This document shows, piece after piece, positions 16,174 to 24,677 of a DNA stretch of 42,188 nt (position 1 is the stretch's first letter; each line of letters begins with the position of its first letter). The position numbers and the translations under genes were made by a program. This DNA comes from an uncultured Clostridia bacterium (lineage in GTDB: Bacteria; Bacillota; Clostridia; TANB77; CAG-508): the NCBI GenBank assembly GCA_944387535.1, contig CALXFI010000006.1, positions 1 through 42,188 on the forward strand, written 5' to 3'. The notes under the pieces were generated by a model. That model was not told the origin of the DNA. It was given only the letters and a program-made list of their open reading frames with translations, and ran no database searches.

Positions 16174-16911
16174 TTAGTTTAAAGTCACTCCTAAAAAACA
16201 AGAACTTTCTAAAGCTAGTTTTATCATATTATTTAAGCCAGTTTGCCTTTCTTCAGGTGTTGCTACTTCTTTAATATATTTTGAGTCTACAACACTCATT
16301 AAACAAGCAGCTTTTTTGTTTAACATTTTAGCAGTGTAAAATAATGCAAAAGCTTCCATTTCAGCGCCAACAGGGTTGAAGTCAGCAGGTACTCTTTCTA
16401 AGAATTTATTTACATCTGTCATATAAACATCAAAGCAATCTGTACATACTGTATTTCCTTTTACAATTTTAGTATTTATTTTATTTGCAGTTTCTTCAAT
16501 AACAGAATTTAGTTCGTTATTTCCTTCTACAATATGACAGTCTTCATTATTTAATGTTAAAGCAAAATTAGACTCACTAAATACTTTATTAGCTAAAATT
16601 ATATCAAATAGTTTTAATTCTGGTTTATATCCTCCACAAGAGCCTATTCTTATTATATTTTCTACTTCATAAAATTTATAAAGTTCATAACAATAAATTC
16701 CCATACTTGGCATACCCATTCCAGATGCCATAACAGTTACATCTTTTCCTTTATATTTTCCAGTATAGGCATATATTCCTCTTACTTGGTTTACTAACCT
16801 ATAATCTTCTAAAAAGTTTTCTGCAATGTATTTTGCACGAAGTGGATCTCCTGGCATAATTACAGTTTTTGCAATATCACCTAAATTGGCTTCATTATGT
16901 GGTGTTGGCAT
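16174..16911 (-). CDS. deoD: Purine nucleoside phosphorylase, DeoD type
   Basis: This enzyme phosphorolyses purine (deoxy)nucleosides to base and pentose 1-phosphate for salvage. The 245-residue protein starts with MPTPHNEAN and IMPGDPLRAKYI (phosphate loop), then MASGMGMPSMGIY, GSCGG, and GAEMEAFALF (ribose and base contacts). The catalytic Asp209 (VVDSK) and Arg222 (EERQT) align with E. coli Asp204 and Arg217. The VVDSK segment differs from the common SDH. The ATG at 16911 has AAAGGAGGAATTATT upstream. It is monocistronic and diverges from pyrG. Confidence 0.95.
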   Translation of the reverse strand: MPTPHNEANLGDIAKTVIMPGDPLRAKYIAENFLEDYRLVNQVRGIYAYTGKYKGKDVTVMASGMGMPSMGIYCYELYKFYEVENIIRIGSCGGYKPELKLFDIILANKVFSESNFALTLNNEDCHIVEGNNELNSVIEETANKINTKIVKGNTVCTDCFDVYMTDVNKFLERVPADFNPVGAEMEAFALFYTAKMLNKKAACLMSVVDSKYIKEVATPEERQTGLNNMIKLALESSCFLGVTLN

Positions 16912-17012
16912 AATAATTCCTCCTTTAAAAATTTTTTATATTCTTTTATAAGTTTATATAAGTAGTATATCATAAATGTAAAAAAATAAAAATTAAAAAT
17001 TAGATAAAATGC

Positions 17013-17041
17013 TTGTAAAAATTGCTGATAAGTGGTAAAAT
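17013..17041 (+). promoter_or_regulatory. Sigma-A promoter of pyrG
   Basis: TTGTAA (17013-17018), 17 bases, TAAAAT (17036-17041). It is upstream of the leader hairpin at 17058-17104. Confidence 0.55.
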
Positions 17042-17057
17042 AATAATAGATTGAAAA

Positions 17058-17112
17058 AAAACCAAATTTTTTGGCGGATTTTTAATCTTTTTTTATTTGG
17101 TTTTGTTTTTTA
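17058..17112 (+). terminator. Leader terminator-like hairpin before pyrG
   Basis: AAAACCAAAT (17058-17067) pairs with ATTTGGTTTT (17095-17104) and is followed by GTTTTTTATTTT, all between the promoter and the pyrG start. This would be an attenuator. B. subtilis pyrG is attenuated by reiterative G addition, but no GGG start is visible here, so the mechanism is not supported. Confidence 0.45.
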
Positions 17113-17130
17113 TTTTGGAAAGGGGAAGAA

Positions 17131-18738
17131 ATGAATACAAAGTACATATTTGTAACAGGAGGAGTAGTATCAGGATTAGGAAAAGGAATAACAGCAGCAT
17201 CACTCGGAAGACTATTAAAAAATAGAGGATATAAGGTAACAATACAAAAATTTGATCCTTATATAAATGTAGACCCAGGAACAATGAATCCTTATGAACA
17301 TGGAGAAGTATTTGTAACAGATGATGGAGCAGAAACAGATTTGGATTTAGGACATTATGAAAGATTTATAGATGAAAATCTTACACATAATTCAAGTGTA
17401 ACAATGGGAAAAGTATATTCTTCTGTAATAGAGAAAGAAAGAAAAGGAGAATATTTAGGAAAAACAGTACAAGTAATACCACATATTACAAATGAAATCA
17501 AAGATAGAATTTATGGATTTGAAAACACTGATACAGATATAGTAATAACAGAAATAGGAGGTACTGTAGGAGATATAGAAGGCTTATCTATAATAGAAGC
17601 AATAAGACAAGTAGGCTTAGAAAAAAATCCAGAAGATGTCTTATATATACATGTAACACTACTTCCATATATACATGGTTCAAATGAAATAAAATCAAAA
17701 CCAACTCAGCATTCGGTGAAAGAATTACAAAGTTTAGGAATAAAACCAGATATATTAGTGTGTAGAACAGAATTAGATATACCAGATAGTATAAGAGAAA
17801 AATTAGCGCTATTTTGTAATGTTAGAAAATCAAGCGTAATTCAAAATAAAACAGCAGATTGTTTATATGCAGTGCCTTTAATGCTCGAAGAAGAAGGATT
17901 AGCAAGGGAAGTATGCAATCATTTGAAATTAGATAATTACGTGCCAAATAATATAGAGTGGCAAGAAATGATAAAAAGTATAAGAGAGATAGACAAAAAC
18001 AATAAAGTAAAAGTAGCAATTGTAGGAAAGTATGTAAAATTAGAGGATTCATATATATCAGTAATAGAAAGCTTATATCATGCAGGATTTGAAAATCATG
18101 TAAAAGTAGAAGTAGATTTAATTGATGCAGAAAAAATAAATAGTGAAAATGTAAAAGAAAGATTATCTAAGTATGATGGAATAATAGTACCAGGTGGTTT
18201 TGGAACAAGAGGAATAGAAGGAAAAATAGAAACAATTAAATATGCAAGAGAAAATAAAGTGCCATTTTTAGGAATATGTCTTGGTATGCAAATGGCAGTT
18301 GTAGAATTTGCAAGAGACGTATTAGGTTTAAAAGATGCAAACTCAGCAGAGTTTGATGAAAAAACTAAAAATCCAGTAATACATATAATGGAAGAACAAA
18401 AAAATATAGACAAAAAAGGTGGAACAATGAGACTAGGAGCATATCCTTGTGTAATTAAAGAAGGAACTTTAGCAAGTAAAGTTTATGGAAAAAAGGAAAT
18501 ATCAGAAAGACATAGACATAGATATGAATTTAATAATGAGTATAGAGAAGAATTAGAAAAAGCAGGTTTAACAGTTTCTGGAACATCTCCAGATGGAAAT
18601 TTAGTTGAAATAGTTGAAATAAAAGATCATCCATATTTTATTGCAGGACAATTTCATCCAGAATTAAAATCAAGACCAAACCGTCCAGCGCCTTTATTTG
18701 TAGGGTTAGTAAAATCTTGTATTGATAATAAAAAATAG
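17131..18738 (+). CDS. pyrG: CTP synthase
   Basis: This enzyme aminates UTP to CTP using glutamine and ATP. The 535-residue protein has the synthetase domain (residues 1-265; [11 protein letters not shown] with the P-loop-like lysines, [23 protein letters not shown]) and a class I glutamine amidotransferase domain (about 295-535). The nucleophile is Cys383 in FLGICLGMQ, with His509 and Glu511 in QFHPE. The allosteric GTP-site loop PGGFGTRG is present. The ATG at 17131 has AAAGGGGAAG upstream. It is monocistronic, followed by the tRNA promoter. Confidence 0.97.
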   Translation: MNTKYIFVTGGVVSGLGKGITAASLGRLLKNRGYKVTIQKFDPYINVDPGTMNPYEHGEVFVTDDGAETDLDLGHYERFIDENLTHNSSVTMGKVYSSVIEKERKGEYLGKTVQVIPHITNEIKDRIYGFENTDTDIVITEIGGTVGDIEGLSIIEAIRQVGLEKNPEDVLYIHVTLLPYIHGSNEIKSKPTQHSVKELQSLGIKPDILVCRTELDIPDSIREKLALFCNVRKSSVIQNKTADCLYAVPLMLEEEGLAREVCNHLKLDNYVPNNIEWQEMIKSIREIDKNNKVKVAIVGKYVKLEDSYISVIESLYHAGFENHVKVEVDLIDAEKINSENVKERLSKYDGIIVPGGFGTRGIEGKIETIKYARENKVPFLGICLGMQMAVVEFARDVLGLKDANSAEFDEKTKNPVIHIMEEQKNIDKKGGTMRLGAYPCVIKEGTLASKVYGKKEISERHRHRYEFNNEYREELEKAGLTVSGTSPDGNLVEIVEIKDHPYFIAGQFHPELKSRPNRPAPLFVGLVKSCIDNKK

Positions 18739-18764
18739 AAATTTTAAAAATTTCAAAAATACTA

Positions 18765-18793
18765 TTGACAAAAAAGGAAAAAACCTTTATAAT
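18765..18793 (+). promoter_or_regulatory. Consensus promoter of the tRNA-Gly genes
   Basis: TTGACA (18765-18770), 17 bases, TATAAT (18788-18793): perfect sigma-A consensus, as expected for stable RNA. Confidence 0.85.
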
Positions 18794-18814
18794 CTATAAT
18801 TGTCAGGAGGAAAT

Positions 18815-18888
<74 letters not shown>

Positions 18889-18910
18889 AAATCCTGACAA
18901 TTAGTTTTTT

Positions 18911-18984
<74 letters not shown>

Positions 18985-18990
18985 TTATTT

Positions 18991-19017
18991 AAACGGCTAT
19001 AAAATAGTCGTTTTTTT
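18991..19017 (+). terminator. Terminator of the tRNA-Gly transcript
   Basis: AACGGCTAT pairs with ATAGTCGTT (one G-U pair) around AAA, followed by seven T. Confidence 0.8.
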
Positions 19018-19018
19018 A

Positions 19019-19247
19019 TAAAAAATAAAATTAGAATAAATAAAGAGAAATATTTAAAGATAACAGAACCTATAGCACCAATTACTCATTCTACTGAACA
19101 TTGTGGACGAAGAATTTTATTTTATAATGAAGAATTAAATAAAAACATATCATTAAAAAGTACAGCTGGTAAAACTATAGAAAAAACATGAGTGAGAATG
19201 AAATAGAATTAACAGAATTCGTTGAAAAATATACCAATAAACAATAA
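19019..19247 (+). pseudogene. Decayed coding remnant of unknown origin
   Basis: The stretch is open from about 19019 without a start codon and encodes peptide-like sequence (EPIAPITHSTEHCGRRILF..., STAGKTIEK) up to a TGA at 19189-19191. That TGA overlaps an ATG (19188) that opens 19 more codons (MSENEIELTEFVEKY...) to 19247 in another frame. The composition is that of real coding DNA and a terminator follows, but neither piece has a ribosome binding site. It is probably the frameshifted 3' end of a lost gene. I do not recognise the family. It fills most of the 420-base gap between the tRNAs and the femX-like gene. Confidence 0.4.
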
Positions 19248-19252
19248 TTTTA

Positions 19253-19290
19253 AGAGTGTAGATATTATAATTAATACTACACTCTTTTTT
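19253..19290 (+). terminator. Terminator downstream of the remnant
   Basis: AGAGTGTAG (19253-19261) pairs with CTACACTCT (19277-19285), then TTTTT. A functional-looking terminator here supports the view that a gene once ended just upstream. Confidence 0.75.
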
Positions 19291-19336
19291 ATTTAATTTT
19301 TTTCTTAAAAAATATTGCTTAAACTACTAATATTGC

Positions 19337-19365
19337 TTGTAAAATTTTGCAAATTAGTGTAAAAT
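19337..19365 (+). promoter_or_regulatory. Sigma-A promoter of the femX-alr operon
   Basis: TTGTAA (19337-19342), 17 bases, TAAAAT (19360-19365), 39 bases upstream of the start codon. Confidence 0.55.
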
Positions 19366-19404
19366 ACGTTTAGATTGTAAATAATAATTAGGAGTGATTA
19401 AACA

Positions 19405-20460
19405 ATGCGATTCGTAACAGATGAAGAATCAAAAAAACAATATAAGGAATTTTTAGAAAATCATGAAAGATGTAACTTTCAACAATCATTAGAATGGGCA
19501 GAAGTAAAAAAGCCAAACTGGAAACCAGAAGTAGTCTTAGCAGAAGATGAAGATGGAAATATAATAGGATCTATTTGTGTATGGATACGTAAAATGCCTA
19601 TATTTGGAAATATGATATATTCACCAAGAGGACCTGTATGTGATATACATGATATTGCAGTTATGAAACAATTAACAGATGGAATAAAAGAATTAGGAAA
19701 AAAATATAATGCTTTTGTATTTAGAAATGAACCAGATATATTAAGTTCAGATCAAGATTATAGAGATGTTGTAACAAGTTTAGGATATAAAATAAAAGAT
19801 GATGCAAAAGATTTTAAAGATGAAATTCAACCAAGATATGTATTTAGATTAGATATAAAAGGAAAAACAGAAGAAGAAGTAATGAAAGGCTTTAAACAAA
19901 AGTGGAGATATAATATACGTTTAGCAGGAAGAAAAGGTGTTACTGTTAAAGATGGAACAAAAGAGGATTTAAAAGACTTTCATAGAATAATGATAGAAAC
20001 AGGAAAAAGAGACGGGTTTATAATAAGGCCACTAGAATATTTTGAAAAAATGTATGATTGCCTAGGAGACCATATGAAAGTATTAATGGCATATTATGAT
20101 GGAAAACCAATATCAGGAGTAATTCCTATCTTTTATGGAAATAAAACATGGTATCTTTATGGAGCAAGTAGTAACGAACATAGAAATCTTATGCCAAACT
20201 ATTTATTACAATGGGAAATGATAAAAATGGCAATTGCAAGAGGTGATGATGTTTACGACTTTAGAGGAGTATCAGGAGTAGTAGACGAAAATCATCCACA
20301 ATATGGTTTATATAGATTTAAACAAGGATTTGGAGCAACATTTACAGAATTTATTGGAGAAGTATATCTTCCATTTAAACCACTAACATATAAATTATAT
20401 AAATTTTCAGAAAAAGCATTTAGAACATTAAGACAACTAAAAAGAAAATTATCTAAATAA
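19405..20460 (+). CDS. FemAB/FemX-type peptidoglycan bridge aminoacyltransferase
   Basis: FemABX enzymes transfer amino acids from aminoacyl-tRNA to the third residue of lipid II to build interpeptide bridges. The 351 residues show the family's tandem GNAT-like fold: NFQQSLEWAEVKK near the N-terminus, PRGPVCD, KQKWRYNIRLAGRKGV (the Fem signature KxRxxIRxAxKxGV), GKPISGVIPIFYGNKTWYLYGASS and NYLLQWEMIKMA. The helical coiled-coil arm of FemA is absent, making it FemX-like in size. The ATG at 19405 has TTAGGAGTGATT upstream. It is cotranscribed with alanine racemase, consistent with wall synthesis. Which amino acid it adds is unknown. Two tRNA-Gly genes nearby are a possible hint only. Confidence 0.9.
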   Translation: MRFVTDEESKKQYKEFLENHERCNFQQSLEWAEVKKPNWKPEVVLAEDEDGNIIGSICVWIRKMPIFGNMIYSPRGPVCDIHDIAVMKQLTDGIKELGKKYNAFVFRNEPDILSSDQDYRDVVTSLGYKIKDDAKDFKDEIQPRYVFRLDIKGKTEEEVMKGFKQKWRYNIRLAGRKGVTVKDGTKEDLKDFHRIMIETGKRDGFIIRPLEYFEKMYDCLGDHMKVLMAYYDGKPISGVIPIFYGNKTWYLYGASSNEHRNLMPNYLLQWEMIKMAIARGDDVYDFRGVSGVVDENHPQYGLYRFKQGFGATFTEFIGEVYLPFKPLTYKLYKFSEKAFRTLRQLKRKLSK

Positions 20461-20472
20461 AGGGGAAAAGTA

Positions 20473-21591
20473 TTGAATACTTTAGTGATTAAAAAGGAAG
20501 ATTTAAAACATAATATAGAAAAAATAATAGAATTTGCATCAGAGAGTGGACAGGATGATAAAGGAAATTCTTTAAAGATAATTGCTGTTGTAAAAGCTAA
20601 TGGGTATGGATTAGGAATAGTAGAATTTACAAAATTTTTAATAGATAATGGAATATCAAGTTTTGCAGTATCAACAAAAGAAGAGGCTTTTTCTTTAAGA
20701 AAAGCGGGAATAAAAGAAGAAATACTAATGTTATCAGCATGTAGTATTAAAGAAGAACTAAAAGAACTTGTAGAAAATGATATAATACTAACACTTGGTT
20801 CTAAAGAAGATGCAAAGGCAATTGAAAGTTTAGGAGAAGAACTAGGAAAAGAAATAAAAGTACATTTAAAAATTGATACGGGATTTGGTAGATATGGATT
20901 TATCTATTCTAAAAGAGATGAATTAGTAGAAACTATAAAAAATTTAAAACATGTAAAAATAGAAGGAACATATACTCATTTTTCAGTAAGTTTTTTTGAT
21001 GAGAAATATACTAAATTACAATTTGAGAGATTTATAAATGTGATAGAAGTTTTAAGAATGAATGAAATAGAACCAGGAATTTTACATGTGTGCAATTCAT
21101 CAGCATTTTTAAAATATCCAAACATGCATCTAAATGCAGTAAGAATAGGTTCAGCATTTTTAGGTAGGCTATCATTTAAAGATTACTTAGGACTAAAGAA
21201 AATAGCCAACTTAGAAAGTGAAGTTACTGAGACAAAAGAGTTACCAAAAGGGTTTAATATTGGATATTCTAATTCATACAAAACCAAAAAAGAAACAAAA
21301 ATTGCAATAGTACCTTGTGGGTATATGTCAGGGTTTAATGTAAAAGCAGAAGATGATTTATTTAGATTTGTAGATAAATTGAGATTTTTGAAAAATGATA
21401 TAAAAAGTTTATTTAAGAAAGAAGCTCTTTATGCGAAAATAAACGATGAAAATCTTGAAGTTTTGGGAAGAGTAGGAGCATATCATATAGTTTTAGATAT
21501 AACAGGTAAGGATGTTAAAATAGGAGATAAAGTAAGTTTAGAAGTGAATCCAAAGTTTGTAGATTCTAGCATAAGAAGGGAGTTCAGATAA
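20473..21591 (+). CDS. alr: Alanine racemase, divergent C-terminal domain
   Basis: This PLP enzyme makes D-alanine for peptidoglycan. The 372 residues have the PLP lysine Lys41 (VVKANGYG), KIDTGFGRYGF (Arg140), VRIGSAFLG (Arg224) and the second catalytic base Tyr265 (GYSNSY), all as in Geobacillus Alr. The C-terminal beta domain is unusual: where typical enzymes read CMDQ after GR, this has LGRVGAYHIVLDIT, so the substrate-binding Met-Asp contributed across the dimer is missing. It may act on a different amino acid or be a paralogue of the main racemase. The start is TTG 20473 with AAAGGGG upstream. The stop directly abuts the next ATG. Confidence 0.85.
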   Translation: MNTLVIKKEDLKHNIEKIIEFASESGQDDKGNSLKIIAVVKANGYGLGIVEFTKFLIDNGISSFAVSTKEEAFSLRKAGIKEEILMLSACSIKEELKELVENDIILTLGSKEDAKAIESLGEELGKEIKVHLKIDTGFGRYGFIYSKRDELVETIKNLKHVKIEGTYTHFSVSFFDEKYTKLQFERFINVIEVLRMNEIEPGILHVCNSSAFLKYPNMHLNAVRIGSAFLGRLSFKDYLGLKKIANLESEVTETKELPKGFNIGYSNSYKTKKETKIAIVPCGYMSGFNVKAEDDLFRFVDKLRFLKNDIKSLFKKEALYAKINDENLEVLGRVGAYHIVLDITGKDVKIGDKVSLEVNPKFVDSSIRREFR

Positions 21592-22710
21592 ATGGAAGAA
21601 GAGAAGAAAACAGAAGATGTAAAAGAAGTAAAAAATGAAAATCCTCAAAATAATGATGAAAATGAATTAAATATGGGATTTTTCAAAAAAGTATGGTATT
21701 CAATAACCAAAATTGAAAAATATCCTAATATGTCAGCACAAGGATTAGGAAAAGCAATAAGTTATTTAGCAAAGATAGTTGCTATACTTGCAATTGTATA
21801 TTGCTTAGGAGTAGTATATCAAACACATAATTTGATAGATGAAGGTATAGAATATTTACAAAACAGTTTTCCAGAATTTTCTTACAAAGATGGAACTTTA
21901 AGTGTAGAATCAGAAGAACCAATAACAATATCAGCTGAGGATTCAATTACAGGAGAAACAATTATTGATACTAATACAGAAGATGAAACAGTAATTAATC
22001 AATATACAAACCAAGTAACAAATGCAGGAGGGGGAATTATTGTTTTAAAAGATAAAGTAATTGTAAAAGATGCAAATGTTGTAGGAACAATTAGTTATTA
22101 TTATAAGGATACTTTTGAACCAATGAAAATTACAGAATTTAATAAACAAGATGTAATAAATTTTGCAAATAGTGGACAAATTGTATCATTATATATTAGC
22201 GTATTTTTAACAATGTTTATTTATGCATTTGTTAGTTATTTCTTAACAACACTTTCAAATGCAATACTTCTTAGCCTTTTTGGATTTTTTACAGCATGGC
22301 TTGCAAGAATAAAGATGAGATATGTTGCTATATTTAATATGTCAGTATATGCGCTTACGTTATCTGTTATATTAAATATGTTATATATAGGAGTAAATAT
22401 ATTTATTCCATTTGAAATGGAATATTTCCAAGTAATGTATACTGCAGTAGCTGCTATATACTTAGTTGCAGCAATATTAATATTAAAAAGCGAATTTGTA
22501 AAAAAACAAATGGAATTAATGAAAATAGCAGAAGCACAAGAAGAAATTAAAAAGCAAATGGAAGAAAAAGAAAGAGAAGAAGAGGAAAGAAGAGCAAGAG
22601 AAGAACAAAGAAAAAAAGAAAAGGAAAAAGAAGAAAAAGAAAAAAAGGAGAAAGAAAAAGAGGAGAAGAAAGGTAATCAAGGACAAGAACCACAAGGTTC
22701 TGGAGCGTAA
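21592..22710 (+). CDS. DUF1189-like membrane protein with charged C-terminal tail
   Basis: This is a 372-residue membrane protein of unknown function. It has an acidic N-terminal tail, GFFKKVWYSITKIEKYP followed by a first membrane helix (about 55-75), an extracellular segment (about 80-195), and four further helices (about 200-305). It ends in a very Lys/Glu-rich coiled coil (about 310-360), then GNQGQEPQGSGA. The arrangement and the N-terminal 'SI...YP....QG.GKAISY' pattern fit DUF1189. The ATG follows the alr stop with no gap, so translation is coupled, and ftsH is 30 bases downstream. The link to wall synthesis or protein quality control is inferred from context only. Confidence 0.75.
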   Translation: MEEEKKTEDVKEVKNENPQNNDENELNMGFFKKVWYSITKIEKYPNMSAQGLGKAISYLAKIVAILAIVYCLGVVYQTHNLIDEGIEYLQNSFPEFSYKDGTLSVESEEPITISAEDSITGETIIDTNTEDETVINQYTNQVTNAGGGIIVLKDKVIVKDANVVGTISYYYKDTFEPMKITEFNKQDVINFANSGQIVSLYISVFLTMFIYAFVSYFLTTLSNAILLSLFGFFTAWLARIKMRYVAIFNMSVYALTLSVILNMLYIGVNIFIPFEMEYFQVMYTAVAAIYLVAAILILKSEFVKKQMELMKIAEAQEEIKKQMEEKEREEEERRAREEQRKKEKEKEEKEKKEKEKEEKKGNQGQEPQGSGA

Positions 22711-22740
22711 AAGAAATTATGAGGGGAAGAAGGAGGAAAA

Positions 22741-24555
22741 ATGAGTAAAGAAAGGAAAAACAATAAAGACAAAAATAAAGAAAAAAAGGGAAGAAATGGT
22801 TTAATATTAATTTTAGTATTGCTTGTTGCTTTAGCTATATTAATAGGATTAACAGTATATTTAATGAAAAATCAGACAAATAAAGATGAAAACACTTTAG
22901 CATATACAGATTTAATTCATGAAATTAATAATCAAAATGTAGAAAGTGTAGAAATGACAACAGGAAGTACTACAGCAAAAGTAAAATTAAAAAATGAGGA
23001 AGAAGAAAAAACAACAATTGTACCAAATGTAGAAAGTTTTATGGACTTATTACAAACTAAAGTAGAAGAAGGAAATGAAATAGAATTAATACAAAAACCA
23101 AGGAGTATAATATCACAATTACCAAGTTTAATAATTTCTTTCTTACCTACAGCTATTATGCTAGCATTATTTATAATGTTATTTAAAATGCAAGGCTTAG
23201 GAGAAAAAGGAAAGGTATATGATGATACAGAAAGAAAAACAAAAGTAAGGTTTGATGATGTTGCAGGTTTAGAAGAAGAAAAACAAGAAATGATGGAAAT
23301 TGTTGATTTCTTAAAAAGACCAGAAAAGTATACTAAAATGGGAGCAAGAGTCCCAAAAGGAGTATTACTTTATGGAAAACCAGGAACAGGAAAAACTTTA
23401 ATCGCAAAAGCAATTGCAGGTGAAGCAGATGTACCATTTATCTCAATGAGTGGTTCAGAATTTATAGAAATGTTTGCAGGACTTGGAGCATCTAGAGTTA
23501 GAAAATTATTTGAAAAAGCAAGAAAACTAGCTCCTTGTATAGTGTTTATAGATGAAATAGATGCAATTGGTTCTAGAAGAACATCAAATAGTGGAGCAGA
23601 AACAGAAAACAACCAAACATTAAACCAATTATTAGTAGAAATGGACGGTTTTGGTTCAGAAGAAACAATAATAGTATTAGCTGCAACAAACAGACCAGAA
23701 ATGTTAGATAAAGCGCTTTTAAGACCTGGAAGATTTGATAGAAGAATTACAATACCAGCACCTGACCTAAAAGGAAGATTAGAAATACTTAAAATTCATA
23801 GTAAAGATAAAAAATTAGCTGAAGACGTAAACTTAGAAAGTATTGCAGAAGATACAGCAGGATTTACTGGAGCAGAACTTGAGAATATATTAAATGAAGC
23901 AGCGATTACAGCAACAAAAAATAAACACGAGGATATTGAAAACGAAGATATTGAAGAAGCTGTTAAGAAAGTAACAGTTGGATTAGAAAAGAGAGAAAGA
24001 AAATATTCAGATAAAGATAAAAAATTAACAGCTTATCATGAAGCAGGACATGCAGTTGTTAGTAGATATCTACCAACACAAACTAATGTAAAAGAAATAT
24101 CAATAATACCAAGAGGAGTTGCCGGTGGATATACAATGTATAAATCTGATGAAGATAAATACTATATATCAAAAACAGAAATGCAAGAAAAATTAGTTGC
24201 ATTACTTGGCGGTAGAGCAGCAGAAAAATTAGTATTAAATGATATTTCAACTGGTGCAAGTAATGATATTGAAGTTGCAACAGAAATTGCAAGAGATATG
24301 GTAACTAAGTATGGAATGAGTGATAAATTGGGACCAATAGATTTCCAAGGAAAAGAACCATATGAAATGCAAATGTTTGGTGAAAACATTGGAGATAAAA
24401 TAGGAGAAGAAGTAAAAGAATTAATAAATGCAGCATATAATAGAGCAATTTCATTGTTACAAGAACATAGAGACAAATTGGATGCAATTGCTACAGAACT
24501 ACTACAGCATGAAAAAATCAATGAAGAGGAATTTGATAGATTCTTTGAAGAATAA
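22741..24555 (+). CDS. ftsH: ATP-dependent zinc metalloprotease FtsH
   Basis: This membrane-bound AAA+ protease degrades misfolded membrane and regulatory proteins. The 604 residues have membrane helices at about 20-42 and 130-150 with a short extracytoplasmic domain between. The AAA domain has Walker A GKPGTGKT (212-219), Walker B CIVFIDEIDA and second region of homology RPGRFDRRI. The M41 protease domain has zinc motif HEAGH (433-437). The pore loop reads MFAGLGA (244-250) instead of the usual MFVGVGA. The ATG at 22741 has AGGAGGAAAA upstream. It is last in the femX-alr-DUF1189-ftsH operon, an uncommon neighbourhood since ftsH usually follows tilS/hpt. Confidence 0.97.
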   Translation: MSKERKNNKDKNKEKKGRNGLILILVLLVALAILIGLTVYLMKNQTNKDENTLAYTDLIHEINNQNVESVEMTTGSTTAKVKLKNEEEEKTTIVPNVESFMDLLQTKVEEGNEIELIQKPRSIISQLPSLIISFLPTAIMLALFIMLFKMQGLGEKGKVYDDTERKTKVRFDDVAGLEEEKQEMMEIVDFLKRPEKYTKMGARVPKGVLLYGKPGTGKTLIAKAIAGEADVPFISMSGSEFIEMFAGLGASRVRKLFEKARKLAPCIVFIDEIDAIGSRRTSNSGAETENNQTLNQLLVEMDGFGSEETIIVLAATNRPEMLDKALLRPGRFDRRITIPAPDLKGRLEILKIHSKDKKLAEDVNLESIAEDTAGFTGAELENILNEAAITATKNKHEDIENEDIEEAVKKVTVGLEKRERKYSDKDKKLTAYHEAGHAVVSRYLPTQTNVKEISIIPRGVAGGYTMYKSDEDKYYISKTEMQEKLVALLGGRAAEKLVLNDISTGASNDIEVATEIARDMVTKYGMSDKLGPIDFQGKEPYEMQMFGENIGDKIGEEVKELINAAYNRAISLLQEHRDKLDAIATELLQHEKINEEEFDRFFEE

Positions 24556-24589
24556 TATAAAAAATGATTTTAATATATAATTTAGTAAT

Positions 24590-24623
24590 AAATAGTGTCA
24601 AAATAAAAATTGGCACTATTTTT
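24590..24623 (+). terminator. Terminator of the ftsH operon
   Basis: AAATAGTGTCAA pairs with TTGGCACTATTT (one G-U) and is followed by TTTTTG. Confidence 0.7.
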
Positions 24624-24677
24624 GTGGAAAAAATGGATATTTTGTGATATTATATTTGTGGTAGTGGAGGTGAGGTT

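Noticed and set aside
17048..17104. Classical reiterative-transcription control of pyrG
   Set aside because: The hairpin is there but the GGG start needed for that mechanism is not seen at the predicted start.
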